From positions 51,218-115,217 of the forward strand of contig WFZA01000058.1 in NCBI GenBank assembly GCA_015489815.1: 64,000 nucleotides of DNA, read 5' to 3'. Numbering within the stretch: the stretch's first letter is position 1; the number at the start of each line of letters is the position of its first letter. The position numbers were made by a program, and so were the translations under genes. This DNA is from Caldisericales bacterium. GTDB lineage: Bacteria > Caldisericota > Caldisericia > Caldisericales > Caldisericaceae. Positions 35,136 through 44,336 of this stretch are shown piece after piece. Below the pieces are notes generated by a model. It made no database searches and was not told the origin of the DNA. It was given only the letters and a program-made list of their open reading frames with translations.

Positions 35136-36246
35136 AAATCTCCTTTAATTTTTCTATGAGTAGTACTTCTTCTGGCGTTGGGTTTGTTGGTATATTTACC
35201 TTTACTTTTACTATTAAATCTCCTCTTCTTCTACTACCTACAACTCTTGCGCCTTTCCCCTTTATAACGAATTCTGCGTCATTCTGAGTTCCAGGCGGTA
35301 TTCTAATGGTTTCAAATCCACCTTCTATTAGCGGCACTTTTATCGTTGTTCCTAATACAGCTTCTGGAAAAGTGATGTGGGCAGTATAGTATAATTTATC
35401 TCCCTCTCTCTTATAAGATGGATCTGGAATTACAGTAATCCTAACATAGAGATCGCCTCTTGGTCCACCGTGCAATCCTGCGTTTCCCTGCCCTTTAATT
35501 CGCACTCTTACGCCAGTATCAACTCCTGGTGGAATTTTAACCTCTACTACCTTTGTTTCAGTTACGACACCAGTTCCACCACATACATGGCATTTTTCTT
35601 TAGGAATCTTCCCTGTACCATGGCATGTTGGACAGGTCGTTTGAACTACAAATTCTCCAAATACTGAGCGTTGCACTCGCCTTACTACACCAGTCCCTCC
35701 ACAGGTAGGACAGGTAATGTAGCCACTTCCGGGCTCTACTCCAGTTCCTTTGCAGTGTGGACAAACTTCTTTCCGAGTAACTGAAATTTCTTTTGTAGTA
35801 CCCAAGATGGCTTCTTTTAATGTTATCGTAAGAGGTACTTCTATGTCTTCTCCGCGTGTTGGTTTGTTGGTATCTCTATTGCTTGTGTCGTGGTATGCTC
35901 TTCTGTTCTCTGTAAATCCAAAACCTCCAAATCCAAAATTCCTTAAGATTTCATCAAGATCAAAAAAGTCACCCATCCCACCGCCGAAGTTAAAATCATA
36001 TTCTCTACCTGCGTTAGCTCCCTGACCTCCGACTGCACCAAACCGGTCGTATTGAGCTCTCTTTTCGGGGTTGCTTAGAACTTCGTATGCTTCGTTTATT
36101 TCAGCCATCCTTTTTGCTGCTTCTGGATCGTTCTTGTGAAGGTCAGGATGGTACTTCATTACGAGCTCTCTGTATCTTTTTTTAATATCATCAGGAGAGG
36201 CGTCCCGGGGGACGCCTAAAATTTCGTAGTAATCTTTATTTGCCAT
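35110..36246 (-). CDS. dnaJ: Chaperone protein DnaJ (type I Hsp40)
   Basis: Co-chaperone that stimulates DnaK ATPase and delivers substrates. 378 residues: J domain with HPD at 33-35, Gly/Phe-rich region (about 73-110), a zinc domain with four CxxCxGxG repeats (CPHCKGTG, CPTCGGTG, CPTCHGTG, CHVCGGTG) and two C-terminal substrate-binding domains. It starts 6 nt after the dnaK stop without a visible SD, which suggests translational coupling. Confidence 0.98.
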   Translation of the reverse strand: MANKDYYEILGVPRDASPDDIKKRYRELVMKYHPDLHKNDPEAAKRMAEINEAYEVLSNPEKRAQYDRFGAVGGQGANAGREYDFNFGGGMGDFFDLDEILRNFGFGGFGFTENRRAYHDTSNRDTNKPTRGEDIEVPLTITLKEAILGTTKEISVTRKEVCPHCKGTGVEPGSGYITCPTCGGTGVVRRVQRSVFGEFVVQTTCPTCHGTGKIPKEKCHVCGGTGVVTETKVVEVKIPPGVDTGVRVRIKGQGNAGLHGGPRGDLYVRITVIPDPSYKREGDKLYYTAHITFPEAVLGTTIKVPLIEGGFETIRIPPGTQNDAEFVIKGKGARVVGSRRRGDLIVKVKVNIPTNPTPEEVLLIEKLKEIYDSKKKGM

Positions 36247-36252
36247 ATGTTT

Positions 36253-38103
36253 TTACTGTTTCGTATTACCTTCTCCTTCCACGGTGGGACCTTCGTTATT
36301 ATCCCCAGGATTATTCGTTGTATTACTACTTCCTGGAGGTGTTTGAGTTGTTCCTCCGCCCTGCTTGTACATATTGGTGCCTATTCTTTCCATTATGTTA
36401 TTTACTTTGTCCATATTTGCTTTAATCATTTCTATATTACTTTCTTTTACAGATTTTTCAAGTTCATTTAACGCATTTTCTAATTCTTTTTTATCGTTCT
36501 CCGGGATCTTGTCTCCATAATCCTTTAAAAACTTTCTTCCGCTGTATACAAGTTGGTCGCCTTTATTCTTGGTTTCTATTTCTTCTGCTCTCTTTCTATC
36601 TGATTCTGCATACATTTCTGCTTCTTTTTTCATTCTTTCAATTTCTTCTTTGGAGAGTTTGTTACTGTTTGTGATAGTAATGTGCTGTTCTTTCCCGGTT
36701 GCTTTGTCTTTTGCCGTTACATGGAGTATTCCATTTTCGTCTACTGCGTATGTAACCTCAATTTGTGGTACACCTCTTGGCGCAGGCGGAATCCCATCCA
36801 GAATAAATCTTCCCAATGATAGATTGTCTTTTGCAAGTGGCCTTTCTCCTTGCAATACATGTATTTCCACCTGTGTTTGGTTGTCTGCTGCTGTAGTAAA
36901 GATCTGTGTTTTAGATGTAGGGATTGGAGAGTTTCTTTCTATCATCTTTGTAAATACTCCACCCATAGTTTCTATACCCAATGAAAGGGGAACTACATCA
37001 ACGAGAACAACATTTTTAACATTGCCTTCTATAATTCCTGCCTGGATTGCTGCACCCATTGCAACGCACTCCATTGGATCTATACCTCTTTCAGGCTCTT
37101 TTCCTATGTAGTCTGCTACAAATTTCTGCACAATTGGCATACGCGTTGGTCCACCAACAAGTATAATTTTATCAATTTGTTGAGGAGTGAGTCCTGCATC
37201 TTTTATTGCTCTTTCCATTGGTCCTGCACACCTCTTAACGATTGGCTCAACAAGTGCTTCTAATTTTGCCCGTGTAATGTTCATTACGAGGTGTTTTGGT
37301 CCGCTTGTGTCTGCAGTTATGAATGGCAGATTTATTTGTGTTTCTAATACTGAGGAGAGTTCTATTTTTGCTTTTTCGGCTGCTTCTCTAATTCTTTGCA
37401 TTGCCATTTTATCTTTGGTAAGGTCAATGCCATTTTCTTTTTTGAACTCTTCCACGATGTATTTGACTAATGCTTCGTCCATATCTCTTCCGCCAAGATG
37501 GGTGTCACCTGCGGTTGATTTTACCTGGAATACTCCACCACCAAAGTCCATAATTGTAACATCGAGTGTTCCTCCACCAAAGTCAAATACGAGAATTTTC
37601 AGTTCTTTGTCTGATCTATCAATCCCGTATGCGAAAGCAGCTGCAGTAGGTTCGTTTACGAGACGCACGACTTCGAGTCCTGCAATTTCTCCAGCGTTTT
37701 TTGTTGCTTGCCTCTGGTCGTCGTTAAAGTATGCAGGTACGGTAATAACTGCTTTCTCTACCTTCTCACCTAAAAATGCTTCTGCGTCTTTTTTAATTTT
37801 CTGCAAAATAAATGCTGAAATCTGTTCTGGTGTGTACTCTTTATCAAAAACTTTTATTTTTGTTTTTGTACCCATTAACCTTTTAACCCCGGTAACAGTA
37901 CCTTCAGGGTTAATTGCTGCCTGCCTTCTTGCAGGTTCACCAACGAGAATCTGCCCGTCCTTTGTAAACGCAACGACAGAAGGTACTGTTTTGCCTGCTA
38001 CCGTTGGTCCTTCTGCAGCTGGTATGATTGTAGGTTTACCACCTATCATTACTGCTGCTGCAGAGTTGCTTGTACCTAAGTCAATTCCAATAATTCTACT
38101 CAT
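36253..38103 (-). CDS. dnaK: Chaperone protein DnaK (Hsp70)
   Basis: ATP-dependent chaperone, 616 residues. Nucleotide-binding domain motifs: [14 protein letters not shown] at the start, the phosphate-2 loop [13 protein letters not shown] and the adenosine motif [10 protein letters not shown]. The substrate-binding domain follows (about 385-500), then a helical lid and a disordered Thr/Asn/Gly-rich tail. SD AAGGAGGCG precedes the ATG; its start overlaps the grpE end by 8 nt. Confidence 0.98.
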   Translation of the reverse strand: MSRIIGIDLGTSNSAAAVMIGGKPTIIPAAEGPTVAGKTVPSVVAFTKDGQILVGEPARRQAAINPEGTVTGVKRLMGTKTKIKVFDKEYTPEQISAFILQKIKKDAEAFLGEKVEKAVITVPAYFNDDQRQATKNAGEIAGLEVVRLVNEPTAAAFAYGIDRSDKELKILVFDFGGGTLDVTIMDFGGGVFQVKSTAGDTHLGGRDMDEALVKYIVEEFKKENGIDLTKDKMAMQRIREAAEKAKIELSSVLETQINLPFITADTSGPKHLVMNITRAKLEALVEPIVKRCAGPMERAIKDAGLTPQQIDKIILVGGPTRMPIVQKFVADYIGKEPERGIDPMECVAMGAAIQAGIIEGNVKNVVLVDVVPLSLGIETMGGVFTKMIERNSPIPTSKTQIFTTAADNQTQVEIHVLQGERPLAKDNLSLGRFILDGIPPAPRGVPQIEVTYAVDENGILHVTAKDKATGKEQHITITNSNKLSKEEIERMKKEAEMYAESDRKRAEEIETKNKGDQLVYSGRKFLKDYGDKIPENDKKELENALNELEKSVKESNIEMIKANMDKVNNIMERIGTNMYKQGGGTTQTPPGSSNTTNNPGDNNEGPTVEGEGNTKQ

Positions 38104-38674
38104 TATTATCGCCTCCTTTACTTTCTTTGTTATTTTCTTTTTCCTGTTTTGGGGCAGCTACTGAAACTACTGCGGGTCTCAATAGCTCGTTCCCTAGATA
38201 ATAACCCTTTCGCAAAACCTTGATGATAGTGTTTGGTTTTACATCGTTTGTTTGCACGATCTCTCCTATCTCACATATCGATGGATCAAACTGCTTGCCG
38301 GAGAGATTAATTTCTTTTACCCCTTGTTGTTCTAAAAATTTTGCAATCTGCTTGTGTATCAGCTGTATACCTGTTTTAGTACTTGCTGAATCTTTTTCAT
38401 CCATTGCTGAGAGTGCTCTTTCAAAATTGTCAAAAATTTCAAGAAATTCTTTAATTAATGCTTTCTTCGCCTGTGTTATTTTTTGTTCTGCTTGTCTTTC
38501 TATTGTTTGCTGTTCTCTACGAAACTGCTCTTTTAGCTTAATAAATTCAATTTTAAGATTTTCTATTTCGTTTTCTTTTTTCTCTATTATATCGTTTTTC
38601 TCCTTTAGTGCCTTTATGAGTTCGTCGAGTTTTGTTTCTTTTTTATCTTTATTTGCTTTTTTCTTTTCTTCCAT
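38096..38674 (-). CDS. grpE: Nucleotide exchange factor GrpE
   Basis: Releases ADP from DnaK. 192 residues: a long charged N-terminal coiled coil (about 1-90, very Lys/Glu-rich), then the dimer helix [13 protein letters not shown] and the beta-wing with [10 protein letters not shown] and [17 protein letters not shown]. It is the first gene of the operon, with SD GGAGGGG and a CIRCE operator just upstream. hrcA is not adjacent and must lie elsewhere. Confidence 0.95.
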   Translation of the reverse strand: MEEKKKANKDKKETKLDELIKALKEKNDIIEKKENEIENLKIEFIKLKEQFRREQQTIERQAEQKITQAKKALIKEFLEIFDNFERALSAMDEKDSASTKTGIQLIHKQIAKFLEQQGVKEINLSGKQFDPSICEIGEIVQTNDVKPNTIIKVLRKGYYLGNELLRPAVVSVAAPKQEKENNKESKGGDNNE

Positions 38675-38687
38675 ATCTTCCCCTCCA

Positions 38688-38714
38688 TTAGCACTCTCAT
38701 AGTATGACTGCTAA
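38688..38714. promoter_or_regulatory. CIRCE operator (HrcA binding site)
   Basis: TTAGCACTC (38688-38696), 9-nt spacer, GACTGCTAA (38706-38714): the CIRCE inverted repeat with one mismatch from GAGTGCTAA. It lies between the grpE promoter and the grpE SD, so HrcA would block the grpE-dnaK-dnaJ-pyk transcript. Confidence 0.9.
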
Positions 38715-38715
38715 T

Positions 38716-38743
38716 AATTTAGCAAAAATTAAATTTTTGTCAA
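38716..38743 (-). promoter_or_regulatory. grpE operon promoter
   Basis: On the minus strand TTGACA (38738-38743), 16-bp spacer and TAAATT (38716-38721). CIRCE starts 1 bp downstream of the -10 box. Confidence 0.7.
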
Positions 38744-38769
38744 GTATGTTTTGAAGTTTATTTGGATTT

Positions 38770-38797
38770 TTGATTTAATCCTAAAAGGTATTATAAT
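38770..38797 (+). promoter_or_regulatory. Promoter of the MEMO1/AMMECR1 gene pair
   Basis: TTGATT (38770-38775), 16-bp spacer and TATAAT (38792-38797), 19 bp before the ATG with SD AAAGGAGGTGG. It is divergent from the grpE promoter. Confidence 0.65.
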
Positions 38798-38816
38798 TTA
38801 TTAAAGGAGGTGGGGC

Positions 38817-39611
38817 ATGAAAGTTAGAAGATCGGCTGTTGCTGGAGCGTTTTATCCTCAAGATAAATTTGAGCTTAAAGAAATGGTAGAAAATTTTTTA
38901 AGTGCTGCTCCATTATATAAATTAGATAATATTCGTGCTGCTGTTTCTCCTCATGCAGGATATATCTTTTCTGGTCCCGTTGCTGCATACACACACAAGC
39001 AATTCTTAAATTTAGACCTAAATAAAAATTGGACAATATTCTTGTTAGGTCCTTCTCATTATGCTTATTTTAGTGGCGCTTCTGTGGGAGTGTTTGATTT
39101 TTACGAAACGCCACTTGGTTTGGTAAAAGTTTCGTCTGTTGCAAGGGCTATTATTGAAGAAGAGGGTTTTAGTTTTGTTATAGATGCGCATGTGGAAGAA
39201 CATTGCCTTGAAGTTCAACTTCCTTTCTTGCAGATAGTATTTCCTAAATTTGAGATAGTACCAATTGTTTTTTCTGAAATCTCATATAAATATCTTGCTT
39301 TAGTTTTGGATAAATATTTAAACGAGAACTCTATTTTGTTGGTTAGTTCTGACTTAAGTCATTACCATCCATACGATATTGCACGAAGTATTGATAAACA
39401 TTGTAATATCGCCGTTGATAAACTTGATATATCAGAATTAGAGAGATGTGAGGCTTGCGGGAAAATAGGTATTGCTACATCTATATATCTTGCTCAGAAA
39501 AATAAGTGGCGTTCGAAAGTTCTTGCATACGCTACGAGCGGGGATACTGCGGGCCCTAAAAACCAGGTTGTTGGGTATGGCTCCTATATCTTTTACGAAG
39601 GAGGTGTCTAA
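38817..39611 (+). CDS. amrB: MEMO1-family protein (AmmeMemoRadiSam system protein B)
   Basis: A 264-residue protein of the MEMO1/LigB-like fold. Conserved motifs: AGAFYP at the start, SPHAGYIFSGPVAA, LGPSHYAYFSG, and EEHCLEVQLPFLQ, the residues lining a putative metal site. In bacteria and archaea it occurs next to AMMECR1 and often a radical SAM enzyme. The radical SAM gene is not adjacent here. It is one base apart from the next gene. The reaction is not established. Confidence 0.88.
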   Translation: MKVRRSAVAGAFYPQDKFELKEMVENFLSAAPLYKLDNIRAAVSPHAGYIFSGPVAAYTHKQFLNLDLNKNWTIFLLGPSHYAYFSGASVGVFDFYETPLGLVKVSSVARAIIEEEGFSFVIDAHVEEHCLEVQLPFLQIVFPKFEIVPIVFSEISYKYLALVLDKYLNENSILLVSSDLSHYHPYDIARSIDKHCNIAVDKLDISELERCEACGKIGIATSIYLAQKNKWRSKVLAYATSGDTAGPKNQVVGYGSYIFYEGGV

Positions 39612-40190
39612 ATGAACTTACAGGAGAAGAAAGCACTTTTATACATAGCAAGAACTGCAATTGCTACTTATCTAAGTGAAGGAATAGAATTTATTCCAGA
39701 TAGGGAACATTTTCCCTATGAGAGGCTTTGGGAGGAGCGAGGAAGTTTTGTTACTTTAACTATTCATGGAAACCTTCGTGGTTGTATAGGTTCTATTATC
39801 CCACACCAGCCGCTTGCTGTTGATGTAGCTAAGAATGCTGTAAATGCTGCTTTTCGTGATCCGCGTTTTTATCCGCTCTCCCGTGAAGAATTCGAATTAG
39901 TTAACATAGAGGTTTCTGTTTTAACATACCCTAAAAGGCTGGAGTTTTATGGCGTAGATGATTTATTCTCCAAGATTAAAAAGTACGAAGATGGAGTTAT
40001 TATAAAGCGTGGTTTTTATCAAGCCACTTATTTGCCTCAAGTGTGGAAAGATCTTCCTGAAAAAAAAGAATTTTTCAGAACACTTTGCTTAAAAGCAGGT
40101 ATGGAGCCGGATTGTTTCAAGGATCCACGCCTCGAAGTATATACCTATAGAGTAGAGGCATTTTCTGAGGAGGAGTTATTAACTCAATAA
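39612..40190 (+). CDS. amrA: AMMECR1-domain protein (AmmeMemoRadiSam system protein A)
   Basis: A 192-residue AMMECR1 family protein. The signature LRGCIGSIIPHQPLAVDVA is followed by AAFRDPRFYPLSREEF, VNIEVSVLT and a C-terminal YLPQVWKDLPEKKEFFRTLCLKAG split by short loops. It starts directly after the MEMO1 stop (SD GGAGGTG inside it). The 3' end overlaps the convergent gene by 7 nt. It is linked genetically to MEMO1 across prokaryotes; its function is unknown. Confidence 0.9.
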   Translation: MNLQEKKALLYIARTAIATYLSEGIEFIPDREHFPYERLWEERGSFVTLTIHGNLRGCIGSIIPHQPLAVDVAKNAVNAAFRDPRFYPLSREEFELVNIEVSVLTYPKRLEFYGVDDLFSKIKKYEDGVIIKRGFYQATYLPQVWKDLPEKKEFFRTLCLKAGMEPDCFKDPRLEVYTYRVEAFSEEELLTQ

Positions 40191-42526
40191 TTTGGAAAAA
40201 TTATTTCGATTTCTTTCGTTTTAGGGAACCAGGTGACTTTTCCTCCTATTTGTTCTATAACGAACCTTAAAGGAATATAGGTTCTGTTGTTTTTAATTAT
40301 CGCCATTACCGAAGGGTTTTTATCAATTTGTACCTCTTTGTCGTTAACAGTTGCAATATTGCTCCCTATTTTCAAAGATATTTCTGCGCCGCTAATTTGA
40401 ATATTAACAGTTCTATGTTCAGGATTCCATTCTATACTGCCGTGTAAAGCCTCTATGATATGTCTTATTGGAAGGAGCGTTCTATTCCACATTATAAAAG
40501 GTGGAACATCCATTAGTTTTCTGACCCCGTTTACATATAGATTCTTACTTCCTATCTTTAATAGTAATTGAGTTTTTGGTAGTGGAGAGTATACCACTGT
40601 AAGTTTCTTTTCGGTGCTCAAACCAAATTTGTTTTTCCCTGACAGGGTTATGAAATTTTTTCCAGGTTTTAATTTTATAAATTTCGTGCATTTTACAGAA
40701 GTTATGCATGGGATACCGTTAATGTAAAGCATGTAGACATTTTTTGTTGTAATATTTAGTTTCAGGAATTGTTTGGTTGTTATGTTTGGTACAGTACTCG
40801 TAAATATTTGTGGCACATCTACTTCTTTTGTAATGCTGTAAAAAACAGTACTTGCATTTCCAAACTTATCTACTGCGGCAACTACAATAGTATTTACGAT
40901 GTTTTTTAACTTTACTTCTTCTTCAAATTCACTGTTATTTTTTAGACTTACTATCGTGTTGTTTATTGACAGTGAGTCTATCGTACTTTGATCGTTTACT
41001 TTTCCTTTTATTTTGGTTTGTTTTGTATCTGCTGGAACTATAGTACTATTGTATAAGTAGATAGTGGGTGGCGCGTAATCACTACTATTATCTAAATTAA
41101 ACACAAATGATTGTTCCGTTAGTAGGTTAAAAGTATATTTAAGCGTTTTTTCGTTATAAAAAAATTGAATGCTGTGTATTCCTTTAGATAAGTTTATTTT
41201 TGCGGGTGTATCTACGAAGTATCTGTTATCTACTTTGGTTGGAGTGGGTCTTTTGTTTTTCGTATTTATAGAAACAACAGGATCATTTACAGAGAGATTT
41301 GACAAGAATATCGGAGCCACAGGCTCCGATATTCTTGTGTCAGAGCCTATAAAAGATACTGAAAAATTATTTAGTTGGGAAACACTTCGAACTTTAATTT
41401 GCTTTACTTCTCGTTTGTTTAAATTACATTCATCTAAAAGCCTAATCCTGGCATGAGTTTCCGTTGAATCTTTGAGCAGGTCTATGTATGCATACTTTAT
41501 ATATGCATTAGTACTTACGATGTTAAAAGTCGTAATACTATCTGAGTTTGTAAAGTATAAATCTATGTGTACGGGTACTAAATTCACGATACAAGTGTTA
41601 CTGACGAATTTTCCGTCTTTATCCATCATTCCAAATATTATTCGCTCCTTTTCATTTATTGGAGGGATGTTGACATTAATATTCATTCTTTGTTCTTTCA
41701 ATACATTTGAGTCTACATTAATACTCTTAATAGTTAGTGACGGTATCGTTTCTTTAGCAACTACTAAGAATGGATTACTGGTTGGTCTATTTGTTGTGTT
41801 TACTAATGTTAGAGGGATTTTTGATGCAATATTTTGTGGTATGTAGAAGGTTAATTCTTGTGGTTTAAATTCAGGATATACTGAATCGAGTGTTGTTTTT
41901 TTAAACCAGCGTAAGAATATTTTTACAAAATTATAGTTTCCCCCTATAAAGATTCCTTTATCTGTATAGTATCCTCCAATATATGGTGTATATAAATACA
42001 GTGATGCTGTGGCTTTATTTTCTGGAATAACTACATTGTCTATATACTTTGGGTTGTCTTCTGTTTTGTGGGGTTTGCTTACCTTCCAGCCATATTGTGC
42101 AGCAAGGTAATCGTATCCGTCCCTTAGAAGTTTTGCCCCTCCGTATACCTGATCAGCAAAAGAAGAGGGCCTGTGGTAGCCCATTGCATAGTTTATGGCA
42201 TATGAATTATAACTGTGTTCTGTAATAAGTCCTTCTTCTTTTTGTAAAGTGGTAAGTATTACTGCAGGGTTGATTTTATACTTTTTTGCAGCATTAAAAA
42301 TTATTTCTGATGCTCTTATTCCATTTTGTTTGTAGGAAGATAAAATACTGTCGTGCTTTTCCAGAAACTTTTGAATCTCTTTTACACCCATCGAGTTGTA
42401 GTCAGTGAAGACTAAATCACTGATTAAAAGGTTTTTATTAAACGAAAAGGCTTCTATCGAATGTGATACATGCGTGTACGAAACGCAAATGATAACAATA
42501 AGAAGAAAGATAATAAACTTCTTCAT
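40184..42526 (-). CDS. Large exported protein: glucosaminidase-like N-domain, Ig-like repeats, copper-amine-oxidase-N C-domain
   Basis: 780 residues, with a signal peptide (first about 24). Residues about 30-200 resemble cell-wall-hydrolase-like modules (INPAVILTTLQKEEGLIT; YAMGYHRPSS; GAKLLRDG). The middle (about 230-660) is a series of beta-rich Ig-like segments. The end carries two copies of the copper-amine-oxidase N-terminal-like domain (NRTLLPIRHIIEALHGSIEW; NRTYIPLRFVIEQIGGKVTW), common in surface proteins of thermophilic Firmicutes-like bacteria. The catalytic status of the N-domain is not clear. Its start overlaps the MFS gene stop by 4 nt. The gene contains a 17-bp perfect hairpin at 41302-41338. 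Confidence 0.7.
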   Translation of the reverse strand: MKKFIIFLLIVIICVSYTHVSHSIEAFSFNKNLLISDLVFTDYNSMGVKEIQKFLEKHDSILSSYKQNGIRASEIIFNAAKKYKINPAVILTTLQKEEGLITEHSYNSYAINYAMGYHRPSSFADQVYGGAKLLRDGYDYLAAQYGWKVSKPHKTEDNPKYIDNVVIPENKATASLYLYTPYIGGYYTDKGIFIGGNYNFVKIFLRWFKKTTLDSVYPEFKPQELTFYIPQNIASKIPLTLVNTTNRPTSNPFLVVAKETIPSLTIKSINVDSNVLKEQRMNINVNIPPINEKERIIFGMMDKDGKFVSNTCIVNLVPVHIDLYFTNSDSITTFNIVSTNAYIKYAYIDLLKDSTETHARIRLLDECNLNKREVKQIKVRSVSQLNNFSVSFIGSDTRISEPVAPIFLSNLSVNDPVVSINTKNKRPTPTKVDNRYFVDTPAKINLSKGIHSIQFFYNEKTLKYTFNLLTEQSFVFNLDNSSDYAPPTIYLYNSTIVPADTKQTKIKGKVNDQSTIDSLSINNTIVSLKNNSEFEEEVKLKNIVNTIVVAAVDKFGNASTVFYSITKEVDVPQIFTSTVPNITTKQFLKLNITTKNVYMLYINGIPCITSVKCTKFIKLKPGKNFITLSGKNKFGLSTEKKLTVVYSPLPKTQLLLKIGSKNLYVNGVRKLMDVPPFIMWNRTLLPIRHIIEALHGSIEWNPEHRTVNIQISGAEISLKIGSNIATVNDKEVQIDKNPSVMAIIKNNRTYIPLRFVIEQIGGKVTWFPKTKEIEIIFPNY
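41302..41338. repeat. Perfect 17-bp inverted repeat inside a coding sequence
   Basis: 41302-41318 pairs without mismatch with 41322-41338 around a 3-nt loop. It lies in frame inside the 780-residue exported protein gene and encodes the Ig-like region around TRISEPVAPIF. It resembles the terminator hairpins of this genome but has no T-run. Confidence 0.85.
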
Positions 42527-43719
42527 GATTTTCTATAAGTATCGGGGTCATTGAAAAACATTGCAGATAAGAACATAAGCAGCATAGGTAATATTCCAAA
42601 TAGGAGGATTGCTGTACGGATTTCTGAAACTGTTGCACCTAATTCTGGTAACAAGAACCCGCCAAGGTTTCCAGCAATAAGCATTATTCCACTTCCAACT
42701 CCTGCGAATGCAATACCAATTTTACTATATGCACTTGGCAAGTGTACTCCGAGTGGATACATTGGAAAAAGAGCAAACCCAAGTATTAATCCATCTATAA
42801 GAAATGCTGCAAACGAATCCAATGCGGGGATGATAGAAAGTGTTACAATGCATATAATGGGCAAAAGCAAAAGGAATATTTTAACTTTTTTAATGTGATG
42901 AGAGATATTTGGTACAGTCTCGGCCCCTATCAAGCATCCGATTAATATAAAGCTATTTATTATACCTGCTTGTGTAGGAGTAATTCCTTTATGGGCTACG
43001 AGAATGGAAGGATACCATCCTGCAAGCCATGCGAATACGCCGATATCTAAGAAAGAAATAATCATAAGCGGGATCATTGACTTTTCTGAAAGAACAATTT
43101 TGAATCCTTCTATTAGAGACGGGCGCTTACTTGTAGATATAGAAAATGGAAACTCTCCGGATTTAATTATAAATATAAAAAATAAAGAGGCAGCTGCCGT
43201 AATGATTCCATAAACCCACATTGTTTTATTCAAGCCAATTTTTTTAACTGTGGGATAGGTTATTAAAAATGCAAGTATCTGACCTCCTGTAAGTGCGGCA
43301 GTAAAACCTGCAATGAGTGACGCGGCTTTTTCTTTTTCAAATAGTCTATAAGTAAAGGATGCCCATGAAGGAAAACAAAATGCAGCGCTTACAGAGAGAA
43401 GTAACTGGTCTCCAAGTAGCATATAAAAATTCGATAGTAATAAAGGCCTTATCAATACAGCAATTAAAAGTATCGTAGAGGAAATGATTGTTGTTTTTCT
43501 GGGATTCCTATCTGCTAAATCTCCCACAAAGTATGAAAGAAAAACTAACATTATGGGAACTGATGAAATAAACAGTGCAAGCAGAAAGCCCGATACATGA
43601 TATTTAGGTTCTATCACAGAGCCCAAGAGTGGTCCCCACATAAACCAGTTAAAGCCTATCAGAGCTGTAACTATAGCAAAACCTGTATAATTTAGAATGC
43701 TAAAATTTTTTCTGTTCAT
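42523..43719 (-). CDS. MFS transporter
   Basis: A 398-residue transporter with 12 predicted spans. The conserved loop 2-3 motif appears as YFVGDLADRNPRKTTII (family pattern GxxxDRxGRR). The substrate is unknown. ATG 43719 has GGAGG 5 nt upstream; a GTG two codons earlier overlaps that SD. The stop overlaps the start of the exported protein gene by 4 nt. Confidence 0.88.
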   Translation of the reverse strand: MNRKNFSILNYTGFAIVTALIGFNWFMWGPLLGSVIEPKYHVSGFLLALFISSVPIMLVFLSYFVGDLADRNPRKTTIISSTILLIAVLIRPLLLSNFYMLLGDQLLLSVSAAFCFPSWASFTYRLFEKEKAASLIAGFTAALTGGQILAFLITYPTVKKIGLNKTMWVYGIITAAASLFFIFIIKSGEFPFSISTSKRPSLIEGFKIVLSEKSMIPLMIISFLDIGVFAWLAGWYPSILVAHKGITPTQAGIINSFILIGCLIGAETVPNISHHIKKVKIFLLLLPIICIVTLSIIPALDSFAAFLIDGLILGFALFPMYPLGVHLPSAYSKIGIAFAGVGSGIMLIAGNLGGFLLPELGATVSEIRTAILLFGILPMLLMFLSAMFFNDPDTYRKS

Positions 43720-43736
43720 AAACACCTCCAGATAAA

Positions 43737-43763
43737 ATTATATAGAAGTTTGATTTATTGCAA
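43737..43763 (-). promoter_or_regulatory. MFS gene promoter (shares -35 with the divergent promoter)
   Basis: On the minus strand TTGCAA (43758-43763, self-complementary), 15-bp spacer and TATAAT (43737-43742). Confidence 0.5.
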
Positions 43764-43786
43764 ACCTTTTTGTAATACACTATAAT
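43758..43786 (+). promoter_or_regulatory. Promoter of the LapA/QueT/NAD synthetase operon
   Basis: TTGCAA (43758-43763), 17-bp spacer and TATAAT (43781-43786), with SD AAAGGAGGG ahead of the ATG at 43818. Confidence 0.75.
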
Positions 43787-43817
43787 ATATTAAACTAAAA
43801 GTTACAAAGGAGGGAAC

Positions 43818-44336
43818 ATGAAAAAATTTAGTATTTTTATTACTGTACTTCTTATAATACTTATCGTTAGTTTGATTTTTGTACTTCAGAACAGTGCAAC
43901 AATTGTTAGTTTAAAATTTTTTGGTTGGACATTTCCTACAGTTTCAGTAGGCTTGCTTACTGTGATAATGTTCTTTGCAGGCTTTGTTGTGATGTGGCTT
44001 ATAGCATTAATGTTCTACATTGGATCAGCTGCAAGGTACAGAAGAGAATTAAAATCTAAAGACAAAGTAATTAAACAACTTCAGAAGGAGAAGGACACAT
44101 TAGAAAAAGAGTTAAAAAATAAGGAAAAGGAAATAGATGCTTTAAGAGAACAACTTAATAAAGTGCAAACGGGGGCTACGGAAAGTGCTGGGCAGAGTCA
44201 AAGTAACGAACAGGTTGATTTGGAAAATAAGAATAATAATGTAGAAGCAAAGACCTCTGTATCTAATGTCTCAGACAAAGTAAAAGCAGAAAAGAACGAG
44301 AAAACCAAGAGGAGAGGTCTATTTGGTAGGAGATGA
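43818..44336 (+). CDS. LapA-domain (DUF1049) membrane protein
   Basis: 172 residues. Two N-terminal transmembrane helices (about 4-25 and 40-65) carry the LapA pattern LIFVLQNSATIVSLKFFGW. Then come a coiled coil rich in Lys/Glu heptads (about 75-118) and a Ser/Asn/Lys-rich tail ending in KRRGLFGRR. In proteobacteria LapA helps LPS assembly; here the role is unknown. Its stop overlaps the next gene by 4 nt. Confidence 0.78.
   Translation: MKKFSIFITVLLIILIVSLIFVLQNSATIVSLKFFGWTFPTVSVGLLTVIMFFAGFVVMWLIALMFYIGSAARYRRELKSKDKVIKQLQKEKDTLEKELKNKEKEIDALREQLNKVQTGATESAGQSQSNEQVDLENKNNNVEAKTSVSNVSDKVKAEKNEKTKRRGLFGRR

Noticed and set aside
37187..38164. 325-codon open frame antisense to dnaK
   Set aside because: Shadow frame of dnaK; no promoter, SD or domain.
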